Positions 9,057 to 17,390 of a stretch of 64,000 nt of DNA are shown here, piece after piece. A program made the translations under genes and the position numbers. Source of the DNA: Herpetosiphon aurantiacus DSM 785. GTDB lineage: Bacteria > Chloroflexota > Chloroflexia > Chloroflexales > Herpetosiphonaceae. The stretch spans positions 5,533,199 through 5,597,198 of the forward strand of contig CP000875.1 in assembly GCA_000018565.1 (NCBI GenBank). Reading direction: 5' to 3'. Positions within the stretch are counted from its first letter, which is position 1. Each line of letters begins with the position of its first letter. The notes under the pieces are model-generated. The model did no database searches. It saw nothing but the letters and a program-made list of their open reading frames with translations, and was not told the DNA's origin.

Positions 9057-11801
9057 ATGCGAAACAAACGATTTGGCGGATTGCTCGCGTTGGTACTGTT
9101 GGCCTTGGCCTTGTTGCCAAACCCGAAGTCGGTTGCCGCTGGCGATAATAATGTGCACTGGGATGAGCTGTATCATGCTGCTCCCAGCGCCAACCCTCGC
9201 ACTGAGCTTGTGCCAGGCGAAAGTTTCAGCTTTCAACAAGCCGAAGTCAATGGCACAATTGTTTCAACCACCAATGTCCAAATTTCAATCTTAGCGCTGG
9301 CTGGCGACCTAACCAGCGCCCAAATTCGCTACTGGAACGGAACCGAGCAGATCGTAGCGATGAGCAAAGTCAAAACGCTGACTGCCAGTTTCCGCAACAC
9401 CGCTAGCACCAGCTACGATCTGTGGCGTGGCACAATTCCAGCGCATGCTGCTGGCTCAACCGTGTATTATCGGGTTCGGGTGTATGATGGCAGCGTTTTA
9501 GCCTTACTCAAAGCCCAAAATGGCAGCTACACCAATCCACGCGGCCAGCATGTACGTGGCGCAAACTATGATCCCGATGATTATAGTTTTACGGTGCAAA
9601 GCGGCGGTATGCCCACAGCTACTCCAACAATTGCCCCAACCGCCACCCGCACCGCCACTCCCAGCGCTACAGCCACGCGCACGCCAACCCCGGTTGGCAC
9701 TATCAGCGCTACGCCCACGCCATCGCGCACCCCAACTGCGACTGCCACCAACACCTCAACTCCCACAGTTTCAGCAACACCATCGGGGGCTTGCAGCGGC
9801 GCAGCGGTTGGCAACAATACAATTATCAGCAGTGCGGTGTACCACGATAGCACCAACAGCGTGTATCGCGACCCGCTTGGTTCGCTGCAAGCAGGCCAAT
9901 CGGCCAGCATTCGTTTGCGCACTTGTAGTAATGATGTTAGCGCTGTGAGTTTATCGGTTTGGTTAACTGGCGCACCATTCAGCCAACCATCGTTCAGCTA
10001 TCCATTAACTGTGGTAAGCAATGATGGAACCTACGCCATGTGGCAAGCCAGCGTACCAGCCCCCAGCAGCTCAACCGATCAGTGGTATCAATTTAAGCTG
10101 ACCGATGGCTCGACAATTGGCTATTATGTGGTTGCCAACACCAGCAACACAGGTCCAGGCGTGTGGAGCGCCACCGCGCTTGATCGTTCGTGGAAGCTGG
10201 GTACAGTTCCCGCGCCACCGCAAGATTATGCCGTACCAACATGGCTGCAAGATGCAGTGATCTATCAAATTTTCCCTGATCGCTTCCGTGATGGCGATAG
10301 CAGCAACAATTTCAATAATGTGCGGGTCTACGGCCCAAACACCTGCAACGGCTACAGCGGTGCAGGTGCACCCAACTGTTTGGCCTCGATCCACAGCAAT
10401 TGGAATGAAACGCCAACCACCCCAGGCTATGGCATCGATTTTTATGGTGGCGATTTGCAAGGCATTGTCGATAAAATCAATGCTGGTTATTTTAACGACC
10501 TTGGCGTTAATGTGCTGTATCTCAACCCGATTTTTGATGCTTCATCGAACCATGGCTACGATACCAACGATTATTATGGTATCAACCCACGCTTTGGCAA
10601 TTTGGCAAAATTCGACGAGATGATTGCCGCCGCCGATGCCAAAGGCCTCAAAGTGATTCTTGATGGTGTGTTCAACCACGCTGGCATGGATAGCATTTAT
10701 CTTCAAGGTTATCCAGGCTATAAAACCGACCGCTGGACAGGCATCAACGGCGCTTGTGAATCGGATTCATCGCCCTACCGCAGTTGGTTCACCCAAGGCT
10801 CAGCTGGCACCAGCGGCTCGTACCCATGTGTTGGCGGTTGGGGCTGGAAGGGTTGGTATGGCTATGAAACCATCCCTGAATTTATCGAAAACGACCCAGT
10901 GAAGCAATTTTTCTATCGCGATGGCAGCGCTCAAAGCCCCAATGGCAAATCAGTAACCCGCTTCTGGCTCGAACGGGGTATCGCTGGCTGGCGCTTCGAT
11001 GTAGCCCAAGATATCACCCACGCTTGGTGGAGCGATATGCGGCCTTATGTTAAAAATGGTTATGGCGATAGCGAAAGTTTATTGCTGGGCGAAGTTACGG
11101 GCGGCTGTGATTGGGGCTTATATCGTGCCTATCTCAACCAAAACGAGCTTGATTCGGTGATGAACTATTGTTTCCGTGATTGGGCAGTGAGCTTCGCCAA
11201 TGGCAATGCACCTAGCTCATTCGACAGTAGCTACAATGCCTTCCGTGCGCAAATGCCTGCTAGCCCATGGTTTGGCATGATGAACTTAGTCAGTTCGCAC
11301 GACTCAACTCGCGCCTTGCGCTTGCTCAACGACGACAAAGCCCGCATGAAATTGATGGTGTTGTTGCAAATGACCCTACCAGGTGCGCCATCGGTGTATT
11401 ATGGCGACGAAGTTGGGGTAACTGGTGGCGGCGATCCCGACAACCGCCGCACCTATCCTTGGGCCGATAAAGGTGGTAGCCCCGATACGGTGATGTATGC
11501 TCATTTCAAGAAATTGATCGCGCTACGCCGTACCTATCCAGCGCTCAGCAGTGGTGATGTTGCAACCTTGTTGGTCAACGATGCCAGCAAACTTTATGGC
11601 TATCGCCGCTGGAAAGGCACGCAAGAGGCAGTTGTAGTGCTCAATAACGGCACGGCCAACCAAACTGCGACAGTTAATGTGAGCCATTTAGCCAATGGCA
11701 CAGTCTTGACCGATGTCTTGAATGGTGGCAGCTACACCGTTAGCAACGGCCAATTGACCTTGCCAGTCGCAGCCCAATCGGGCGTGGTGCTGGTGAAGTA
11801 A
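9057..11801 (+). CDS. Secreted GH13 alpha-amylase family enzyme with duplicated N-domains
   Basis: A 914-residue secreted enzyme with a signal peptide (about 1-28). Two related CBM34-like N-domains (about 28-182 and 246-392) are joined by a Thr/Pro-rich linker (about 184-246). The GH13 barrel (about 393-835) carries DGVFNH (536-541), nucleophile Asp648 in GWRFDVA, acid Glu679 in LLGEVT and Asp749 in SSHDSTR; a C-terminal beta domain follows. These residues support an active alpha-glucan hydrolase of the neopullulanase/alpha-amylase type. The start is preceded by CGGAG. It lies 278 bp after the larger amylase, behind a terminator and folded leader, so it is probably a separately controlled unit. 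Unlike its neighbour, it has no FLPIV-type C-terminus. Confidence 0.9.
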   Translation: MRNKRFGGLLALVLLALALLPNPKSVAAGDNNVHWDELYHAAPSANPRTELVPGESFSFQQAEVNGTIVSTTNVQISILALAGDLTSAQIRYWNGTEQIVAMSKVKTLTASFRNTASTSYDLWRGTIPAHAAGSTVYYRVRVYDGSVLALLKAQNGSYTNPRGQHVRGANYDPDDYSFTVQSGGMPTATPTIAPTATRTATPSATATRTPTPVGTISATPTPSRTPTATATNTSTPTVSATPSGACSGAAVGNNTIISSAVYHDSTNSVYRDPLGSLQAGQSASIRLRTCSNDVSAVSLSVWLTGAPFSQPSFSYPLTVVSNDGTYAMWQASVPAPSSSTDQWYQFKLTDGSTIGYYVVANTSNTGPGVWSATALDRSWKLGTVPAPPQDYAVPTWLQDAVIYQIFPDRFRDGDSSNNFNNVRVYGPNTCNGYSGAGAPNCLASIHSNWNETPTTPGYGIDFYGGDLQGIVDKINAGYFNDLGVNVLYLNPIFDASSNHGYDTNDYYGINPRFGNLAKFDEMIAAADAKGLKVILDGVFNHAGMDSIYLQGYPGYKTDRWTGINGACESDSSPYRSWFTQGSAGTSGSYPCVGGWGWKGWYGYETIPEFIENDPVKQFFYRDGSAQSPNGKSVTRFWLERGIAGWRFDVAQDITHAWWSDMRPYVKNGYGDSESLLLGEVTGGCDWGLYRAYLNQNELDSVMNYCFRDWAVSFANGNAPSSFDSSYNAFRAQMPASPWFGMMNLVSSHDSTRALRLLNDDKARMKLMVLLQMTLPGAPSVYYGDEVGVTGGGDPDNRRTYPWADKGGSPDTVMYAHFKKLIALRRTYPALSSGDVATLLVNDASKLYGYRRWKGTQEAVVVLNNGTANQTATVNVSHLANGTVLTDVLNGGSYTVSNGQLTLPVAAQSGVVLVK

Positions 11802-11804
11802 TTG

Positions 11805-11911
11805 TTCCCTCACCCCCACCCCTCTCCCACTGCGGTGGGCGAGGGGCTTTGATATAATGGTTCCCCCTCGCCTCGCTCTGCGGGAGAGGGGGCTAGGGGG
11901 TGAGGGCATGC
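11805..11911. repeat. Palindromic intergenic element, copy B
   Basis: Same architecture as 2830-2936: outer arms CCCTCACCCCC/GGGGGTGAGGG and two GC hairpins, here separated by an AT-rich centre around TTTGATATAATGG. It sits between convergent genes. Confidence 0.8.
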
Positions 11912-11979
11912 CAATCGATACCAAATCCCAACCAATCATCGTTAAAAGTCTACCCTTGAAAGAAAGGGAACGAGGGAAT

Positions 11980-12312
11980 TCAAAACTCCAGTTCGCTAGT
12001 TTCGAGCCAACCAAAGCGTTGCCAGCTAATATAGCCACGCTGATCAAACTCAATCCCCTCGGCTTCTAAGCGTTGGCGTTGTTCGATTGCCGTATGTACT
12101 GGACAATTGGTCGAAATTCGGCCCTCGCGATTGACCACCCGCCACCAAGCCACATCAGGATATTGCTCATCTAAGGCATGCAAAGCTTTGCCCACTGCTC
12201 GTGCATAGCCAGGGTAGCCCGCTGCCAAAGCCAACCGCCCGTAATTTACAATCCGGCCTGCTGGCACTTGCTTGAGTGTTTGATAAATCGCCGTCAAAAA
12301 TTCGTTGCTCAT
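11980..12312 (-). CDS. Alkyltransferase-like protein (MGMT DNA-binding family without active-site Cys)
   Basis: This 110-residue protein matches the DNA-binding domain of O6-alkylguanine-DNA alkyltransferases. It shares PAGRIVNYGRLA, the YARAVGKAL helix and a WRVVN stretch. The PCHR active site is replaced by AWWR, so the reactive cysteine is tryptophan, as in ATL/YbaZ-type proteins. Such proteins bind O6-alkylguanine without repairing it and hand the lesion to nucleotide excision repair. The longer reading frame begins at 12363, but the ATG at 12312 yields the usual ATL length and has a weak GAGCAGG site. It is monocistronic and convergent with the second amylase. Confidence 0.85.
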   Translation of the reverse strand: MSNEFLTAIYQTLKQVPAGRIVNYGRLALAAGYPGYARAVGKALHALDEQYPDVAWWRVVNREGRISTNCPVHTAIEQRQRLEAEGIEFDQRGYISWQRFGWLETSELEF

Positions 12313-12361
12313 CGACCTGCTCACTGATAGATCTGCTATCAGCACTTTAGCACAAAATAGC

Positions 12362-12425
12362 ACGAACGAAGGGTCAGGGTTAAGATTGATCCACGAAGGA
12401 CACGAAGCACACGAAGGTCAATATA
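12362..12425. repeat. Dispersed ACGAAGGACACGAAG-type quasi-repeat
   Basis: Contains CCACGAAGGACACGAAGC with about 10-bp periodicity, a text also found at 17257, 21195 and 54923 and, inverted, at 3190, 39410 and 42375. Confidence 0.65.
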
Positions 12426-12477
12426 GCAGGGCGAACGAGAATACTTAAGTTCATAAAGGAATTACTGTTGACCACTA

Positions 12478-12551
12478 ATTGCCATTTAGGGGGTGCCGGG
12501 GGATGAAAACCCCCGGCGTTTCCCTCCAGCGGAGGGACGGAAGGGTGGCGA
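12478..12551. other. Three-stem structured intergenic element, copy 1
   Basis: GCCATT (12481-12486) can pair with GGTGGC (12544-12549), using two G-U pairs. This encloses hairpin GCCGGGGG/CCCCCGGC with loop ATGAAAA and hairpin CCCTCC/GGAGGG. A diverged copy at 31407-31480 preserves the single-stranded segments and changes stem bases compensatorily. RNA or mobile-DNA function is unknown. Confidence 0.6.
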
Positions 12552-12583
12552 AACAAATTTACTTCTAATAAATAATTTTGGAT

Positions 12584-13819
12584 CTAACGTCCACTGTTTT
12601 CGCGGCGGGCGCGTGAGGCGGCATCAATCGTGACTGCCAACAAAAGCACTGAGCCAGTTACGATAAATTTGATCGATGACTTGAGCGCCAGTAAATCCAT
12701 GCCATTGGCAATTGCCCCAATCACTAGTGCGCCCAGCAAAGCCGACCAAATTCGGCCACGCCCACCAAACAGGCTGGTGCCACCGATCACCGCTGCGGCG
12801 ATTGCGTTCAAAAGCACGTCGCCATCGCCTGATGATTGATTGGCCGCGTTCAAACGTGAGGCGGCCAAAATCCCGCCACAGGCGGCGAGTGCCGAAGCCA
12901 GCATAAAAATCGTAATCCGAATCCGATTAACATTGATTCCTGCGCGGCGAGCAGCTTCGGTATTGCCGCCAACCGCATAAACATAGCGGCCAAAACGGGT
13001 GCGCTGGGTAATAAAATCAAAGATAATCAAAAACGTTAGGAAGATAATGACTGCGCTAGGCACGCCTTGGATTGGGTTACCCGCAGCGTTGGCATTGCGG
13101 TTGACGCTCATCATCGCAACACCCGCCAAGACACTCGCGCCAACCACCCCAACCCGCCAAAATACGCCGTTCAACGAGCCAGTTGGCAATTCAGCAGCGC
13201 GGCGGCTGCGATATTCGTTGAACACAATCAAGGTATAAACGACAACACTGACAATCCCCAAAACCCAGCCAAGCCAAATTGGCAGTTTATAGTTGGCAAT
13301 ATCATTAATAAATTTATTGGTGATGTTGATGCTGCCTGTGTCACCAAGCACTCGTAATCGCGAGCCTTGCCAAGCTAGCAAACCTGCAAGCGTAACCACA
13401 AACGAGGGCACGCGGAAGGTTGAAATCCACCAACCTTGCAACAAGCCAACCAAGGCTCCAACCACAATTGCCCCAATAATCGCCACGGCAGCAGGCAAAT
13501 TATGGCGCGAAACCAACACCGCCATCACCGCCGCCGCCAAGCCACTAACCTGGCCTGCCGAAAGATCAACCTCACCTAGCAGCAAAATTAGCACAACTCC
13601 CGTTGAAATTGTGCCCATCGCGGCGATTTGCACCATCAAGTTGGTCAGGTTGAGCGGCGTAAGAAAGTTTTTATTGATACTTTGAAACACCAATGCAATA
13701 ATAATCAAGCCAATAATCACTGGCAGCGAGCCTAGGTTGCCTTGGCGAAAGCGTTCGGCTAATGCTTCGCGCCAATTGTTGGGCGCAGCAGCAAGATTCG
13801 TCGGTTGCGTTTTCATCAT
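12584..13819 (-). CDS. xylH: Sugar ABC transporter permease (XylH-like)
   Basis: This 411-residue polytopic inner-membrane protein belongs to the ribose/xylose permease family. It shows the typical GVVLILLLGEVDLSAG and IGGTSLFGGRG segments and about ten hydrophobic stretches. Its length is close to E. coli XylH. It forms the channel through which a monosaccharide, probably xylose, is imported by the adjacent ATPase and binding protein. Its start overlaps the stop of the ATPase gene, which implies translational coupling. No sugar isomerase or kinase genes are adjacent, so the substrate rests on the binding-protein similarity alone. Confidence 0.85.
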   Translation of the reverse strand: MMKTQPTNLAAAPNNWREALAERFRQGNLGSLPVIIGLIIIALVFQSINKNFLTPLNLTNLMVQIAAMGTISTGVVLILLLGEVDLSAGQVSGLAAAVMAVLVSRHNLPAAVAIIGAIVVGALVGLLQGWWISTFRVPSFVVTLAGLLAWQGSRLRVLGDTGSINITNKFINDIANYKLPIWLGWVLGIVSVVVYTLIVFNEYRSRRAAELPTGSLNGVFWRVGVVGASVLAGVAMMSVNRNANAAGNPIQGVPSAVIIFLTFLIIFDFITQRTRFGRYVYAVGGNTEAARRAGINVNRIRITIFMLASALAACGGILAASRLNAANQSSGDGDVLLNAIAAAVIGGTSLFGGRGRIWSALLGALVIGAIANGMDLLALKSSIKFIVTGSVLLLAVTIDAASRARRENSGR

Positions 13820-14607
13820 TCGGCCTCTCCATAGGCATTGCTGGGCAGCATTGCCCCAGTAATCGCGCCAATCACTTGTTCGTTGGTGCTGCGAGCGGTG
13901 TGGAAGGTAGCGACCCGCCGCCCCAACCGCATCACAATAATTCGATCAGATACTTCAAACACATCGGCAACATTATGGCTAATTACCACCACAGCCAAAC
14001 CACGATCGCGCAAACGCATAATCAAATCTTTGACTTGGCGGGTTTGCTCAACGCCCAGCGCCGCCGTTGGCTCATCAAGCAGCACAACTTTGGAGTTCCA
14101 CATGACTGAACGGGCAACCGCCACCGATTGGCGTTGACCGCCCGAAAGATTGGCAATTTGCACCCGCACACTCGGAATTTTGACGCTCAGATCGCGCAGC
14201 ACTTCAGTCGCTCGGCGTTCCATCTCGGTTTCATTCAGCAGATCGAAGGATTTAAGCCCACTGCGGCGCACATTTTCGCGGCCAAGATAGAGATTAGAAA
14301 CCACATCGAGATTATCGCACAAGGCCAAATCTTGGTAGACGGTTTCAACGCCGAGGTCGGTGGCATCGCGTGGGCTATTGATTGAAACGACCTTGCCTTC
14401 AAAGACATAATCGCCCTCGTCAGGTTTGTAGGCTCCGGCGATGGTTTTAATCAGCGTCGATTTGCCTGCGCCATTATCGCCAACCAATGCCACCACTTCA
14501 TTCGAGTAGACCTCGAAATCGACGTTGGAGAGGGCTTGAACCGCACCAAAGCGTTTGCTAATTTGGCGCAATTGCAAAACAGGCATCGCTGCTTCTGTTG
14601 CTGTCAT
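13816..14607 (-). CDS. xylG: Sugar ABC transporter ATP-binding protein (single ABC domain)
   Basis: A 263-residue ATPase with Walker A GDNGAGKS, signature LSGGQRQ, Walker B VVLLDEPTAALG and H-loop VISHN. Enzymes of the xylose and ribose importers normally carry two fused ABC domains (about 500 residues). This one has a single domain, as in FrcA/GguA-like proteins, and must act as a homodimer. The start is preceded by AAAGGA. It lies between the binding-protein gene (84-bp gap) and the permease gene (overlap). The role is clear; the symbol is by operon context. Confidence 0.82.
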   Translation of the reverse strand: MTATEAAMPVLQLRQISKRFGAVQALSNVDFEVYSNEVVALVGDNGAGKSTLIKTIAGAYKPDEGDYVFEGKVVSINSPRDATDLGVETVYQDLALCDNLDVVSNLYLGRENVRRSGLKSFDLLNETEMERRATEVLRDLSVKIPSVRVQIANLSGGQRQSVAVARSVMWNSKVVLLDEPTAALGVEQTRQVKDLIMRLRDRGLAVVVISHNVADVFEVSDRIIVMRLGRRVATFHTARSTNEQVIGAITGAMLPSNAYGEAE

Positions 14608-14691
14608 GACATATTCCTTTTGCTGTGGGTCAGTGGAGGAGCCGCTGAGTTGGCTGTGTGAGCCGTGCCAACCCAGCGGCGCAGAGGTTAG

Positions 14692-15816
14692 TTATTGAAT
14701 ACCGGCATCAGCACAGGCTTTGGCGAAGTCGCCAGCACAGATCTGATCAACTTTGTGGAATTGGTCTTTGACAATCGTGTCTTTGACGTTTTCTTTGGTC
14801 ACAGCAATTGGGGTCAGCAAGATTGAAGGAACATCAATTTTGCCATTGTTGACTTTGCTGGTAGCTTTGTCGCTGGTTTTGCCTTCGAGCAAGGCAAAGG
14901 CCAATTCAGCAGCAGCTTCGGCTTGTGGCTTGATCGCTTTGTACACGGTCATGTATTGATCGCCAGCCAAAATCCGTTGAATCGCCGCCAATTCAGCATC
15001 TTGGCCTGTGACTGGAGGCAATGGTGAGAGACCACCAGCCTTCATAGCGGCAATCGCCCCGCCACCAGTACCGTCGTTGGCAGCATATACGCCATCAACT
15101 TTGTTACCCATGCTGGTCAAGGCTTGTTGCATTTGGTCTTGGGCTTTGTCGGGGCTCCAGTCGGGAGTGTCATATTCGTTGGCGATGGTCAATTTGCCAG
15201 CGCTAACCAATGGATCAAACACGCTGTGAGCGCCAGCTTTGAACAATTTAGCATTGTTGTCGGTTGGTGAGCCGTTGATCATGACGATAGTTGGGTTGGC
15301 AATCCCTTGCTTGTCTAATTGCGCAACCAAGCTTTCGGCTTGCAACTTGCCAACTGATTCGTTGTCGAATGAAATGTAGTAGCTCACGCCATCCGAGTTA
15401 AGGATCAAGCGGTCGTAGGCGATGACTGGCACATTTTGGGCTTTGGCTTTGTCGGCAATCGAAGCAGCAGCAGCAGAATCAACTGGGTCAAGCACCAAAA
15501 CCTTTGCGCCGTTGGTCAACGCTGCTTCAGCTTGTTGCAATTGCAAGCTGGCATCTTGGTTGGCGTTGTTGTAAATCACCTGACAATCTGGGCAAAGCTC
15601 TTTCATTTTGGCTTCGAAGTAGGGGCGGTCGGCAGTTTCATAGCGGGCAGTTTTGGCATCGGGCAAGAACAAAGCGACTACTTTGCCGCCACTGCTGGTT
15701 GTGCCACCAGTGCCTGTGGTTGGAGCAGTTGTAGCGCTTTCGCTACCACAGGCTGCAATCACGCTAGAGATGAGGATCAACAAGAGGGAAGTGAATGCGC
15801 TACGCCGCACGTTCAT
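14692..15816 (-). CDS. xylF: Xylose-type sugar-binding lipoprotein of ABC importer
   Basis: A 374-residue extracytoplasmic solute-binding protein. The signal sequence ends in the lipobox VIAAC, so Cys23 is probably lipidated and anchors the protein to the membrane. The mature part is a periplasmic-binding-protein type I fold (VVALFLPDAKTARYE, VPVIAYDRLI, GVYAANDGTGGG) and resembles D-xylose-binding XylF and ChvE. It is the first gene of the importer operon and has a strong GAAGGAG site. The 84-bp gap before the ATPase gene may allow higher expression of the binding protein. Xylose specificity is inferred from family resemblance. Confidence 0.85.
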   Translation of the reverse strand: MNVRRSAFTSLLLILISSVIAACGSESATTAPTTGTGGTTSSGGKVVALFLPDAKTARYETADRPYFEAKMKELCPDCQVIYNNANQDASLQLQQAEAALTNGAKVLVLDPVDSAAAASIADKAKAQNVPVIAYDRLILNSDGVSYYISFDNESVGKLQAESLVAQLDKQGIANPTIVMINGSPTDNNAKLFKAGAHSVFDPLVSAGKLTIANEYDTPDWSPDKAQDQMQQALTSMGNKVDGVYAANDGTGGGAIAAMKAGGLSPLPPVTGQDAELAAIQRILAGDQYMTVYKAIKPQAEAAAELAFALLEGKTSDKATSKVNNGKIDVPSILLTPIAVTKENVKDTIVKDQFHKVDQICAGDFAKACADAGIQ

Positions 15817-16184
15817 AGAATGGACTCCTTCGTCTGTTAAGACCTACAATCGTCATTGATACCGAATTGTGCGAACAAAAAGCCAACCAAATCGAACGAA
15901 CCTGCTCCCGGTGAGCAGCGCACCAATGCCCTAGGCCATCATCAAAGCTACGTTGAGCGAACCATTGCTTTTTTCTGTAGGTGTAGATTTGCCATGATGG
16001 GTAGTTGGTTGGTGGGTTGCCTAAGTTGCGTAAATGCGCCGCTTATGGCACGATAGTATGTGCTGACTGATGTAAGGCTAGTGTACGCCAAAGCTGTTGG
16101 TCAACCCAACCCCCAATCCCCCAATCTTCCTAGGGTCTTTCCCCTAGTTGAATGGGGGGATTTCCCCCTAAAGCGAGGATTTGC
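15817..16184. other. Divergent intergenic region between importer operon and response regulator
   Basis: These 368 bp must hold the promoters of both directions. I see no strong -35/-10 pair and no gene. The part next to the regulator is C- and G-rich, with CCCCCAATCTTCCTAGGG and a GGGGGGATTTCCCCC hairpin at about 16154-16168. Confidence 0.5.
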
Positions 16185-17216
16185 ATGCAACTCAATGGCG
16201 AGCGTCAGATTCGAATTGTGGTAGCCGATGATCATGCGGTAGTGCGAGCTGGCATTTCAACCGCACTAAGCGATTTGCCCAATGTTGAAATTGTGGCCGA
16301 GGTCGGCGATGGGCCTGGGGTTTTAGCCGCGCTCGATCTACGGCCAGATGCCTTGGTGATTGATGTGAGCATGCCGCAATTCGAGCCGTTGCAAACAATT
16401 CGCCAAATTCGCATGCATTATCCACAGCTCAAAATTCTCGTAGTCAGCGCCTATGATGATGATGTGTATGTGCAAGGGTTGTTGCAAGCAGGAGTCGATG
16501 GCTACCAACTCAAAGATCAACCTTTGGCTGATATTCGTTTGGCCCTGCAACGGGTGCTAGCTGGCGAACGCTGGGTTTGCACACCCTTGCTTTCGAAGTT
16601 GATGCGTGGCGTGCCCGTGGTTGAAACTGGCCTGACCCCGCGCCAACGTGAATTGTTGTGGTGTTTGCAGCAGGGCGATGATAACCATGCAATTGCCCGC
16701 CGCATTGGCCTAAGCGTCAAAACCGTTGAAAATCATCTTACGCGGCTGTATCGCCAAATTGGGGTGCAAAGTCGGCTTGAAGCGGTACATTATGCGGCCC
16801 AACACCCACAATTGCCGATGATGCCAACCAGCAACCAAGTGATTGCCCCCAGCCAAGCGCTAAGCGTGTTGATTGTTGATGATAATTTGCGCTATCGTCA
16901 ACACGTTAGTCGCATGATTAGCAAAATGCAGCCCAATTGTGCTGTGGTTGAAGCCGCTCACCAAACTGAAGCTATGGCAGCAATTAGCCAACGCTCGCCT
17001 GATTTGGCCTTGGTTGATGTGGTTTTAGGCGATGAAGATGGCATTAGTTGCGCCGCCCAAATTAAGCAACAATCGCCCAAGACCCGCGTGCTGCTGGTCA
17101 GCGCCTACCCCGACCGCGAGTTTCATCGGCGCGGTTTGGCGGTCGGGGCAGTTGCCTTGCTCGATAAAAAAGACCTTGATGCGGCGGCGCTGCGCTTGTT
17201 GTTGGAAGATGTGTGA
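16185..17216 (+). CDS. Response regulator with REC-LuxR HTH-REC architecture
   Basis: A 343-residue protein. The first receiver domain (about 9-125) has acidic Asp15/16 and phosphoacceptor Asp60 in VIDVSMP. A LuxR/NarL-type helix-turn-helix (about 150-205; GLTPRQREL, KTVENHL) follows. A second receiver (about 226-343; LIVDDN, phosphoacceptor in LVDVVLG, Lys in LLDKKD) is at the C-terminus. NarL-type regulators normally end after the HTH, so the trailing receiver is unusual. A frame begins at 16152, but the ATG at 16185 has an upstream GCGAGG and gives the normal receiver start. It is divergent from the xylose-type importer and may control it; no sensor kinase is nearby. Confidence 0.85.
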   Translation: MQLNGERQIRIVVADDHAVVRAGISTALSDLPNVEIVAEVGDGPGVLAALDLRPDALVIDVSMPQFEPLQTIRQIRMHYPQLKILVVSAYDDDVYVQGLLQAGVDGYQLKDQPLADIRLALQRVLAGERWVCTPLLSKLMRGVPVVETGLTPRQRELLWCLQQGDDNHAIARRIGLSVKTVENHLTRLYRQIGVQSRLEAVHYAAQHPQLPMMPTSNQVIAPSQALSVLIVDDNLRYRQHVSRMISKMQPNCAVVEAAHQTEAMAAISQRSPDLALVDVVLGDEDGISCAAQIKQQSPKTRVLLVSAYPDREFHRRGLAVGAVALLDKKDLDAAALRLLLEDV

Positions 17217-17390
17217 GTGAGGGGTCAGTTGTCGGGGGCTAGGGGTCAGGATTGTGATCCACGAAGGACACGAAGAACACAAAGAAGGTTTTTAGCCACA
17301 GATGAGCACAGATTATTTTGATTATTCTGCTGCTTTCTGTTTCACCACAGCGTTTCCTGACCCCTGACCCCCAACCCCTGCCCCCTAATA
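17217..17390. repeat. Dispersed quasi-repeats between regulator and serS
   Basis: Holds GGGGTCAG/GGGGCTAGG text, CCACGAAGGACACGAAG, CCACAGATGAGCACAGAT and CCCCTGACCCCCAACCCC. All these texts recur elsewhere. No gene is seen. Confidence 0.65.

Noticed and set aside
9581-9948. Frames opposite or beside the Thr/Pro linker of the second amylase
   Set aside because: Low-complexity shadows of the linker-coding repeat, with no independent start signal.
12478-12551. The three-stem element as a hammerhead ribozyme
   Set aside because: The conserved CUGAUGA and GAAA core arrangement is absent.
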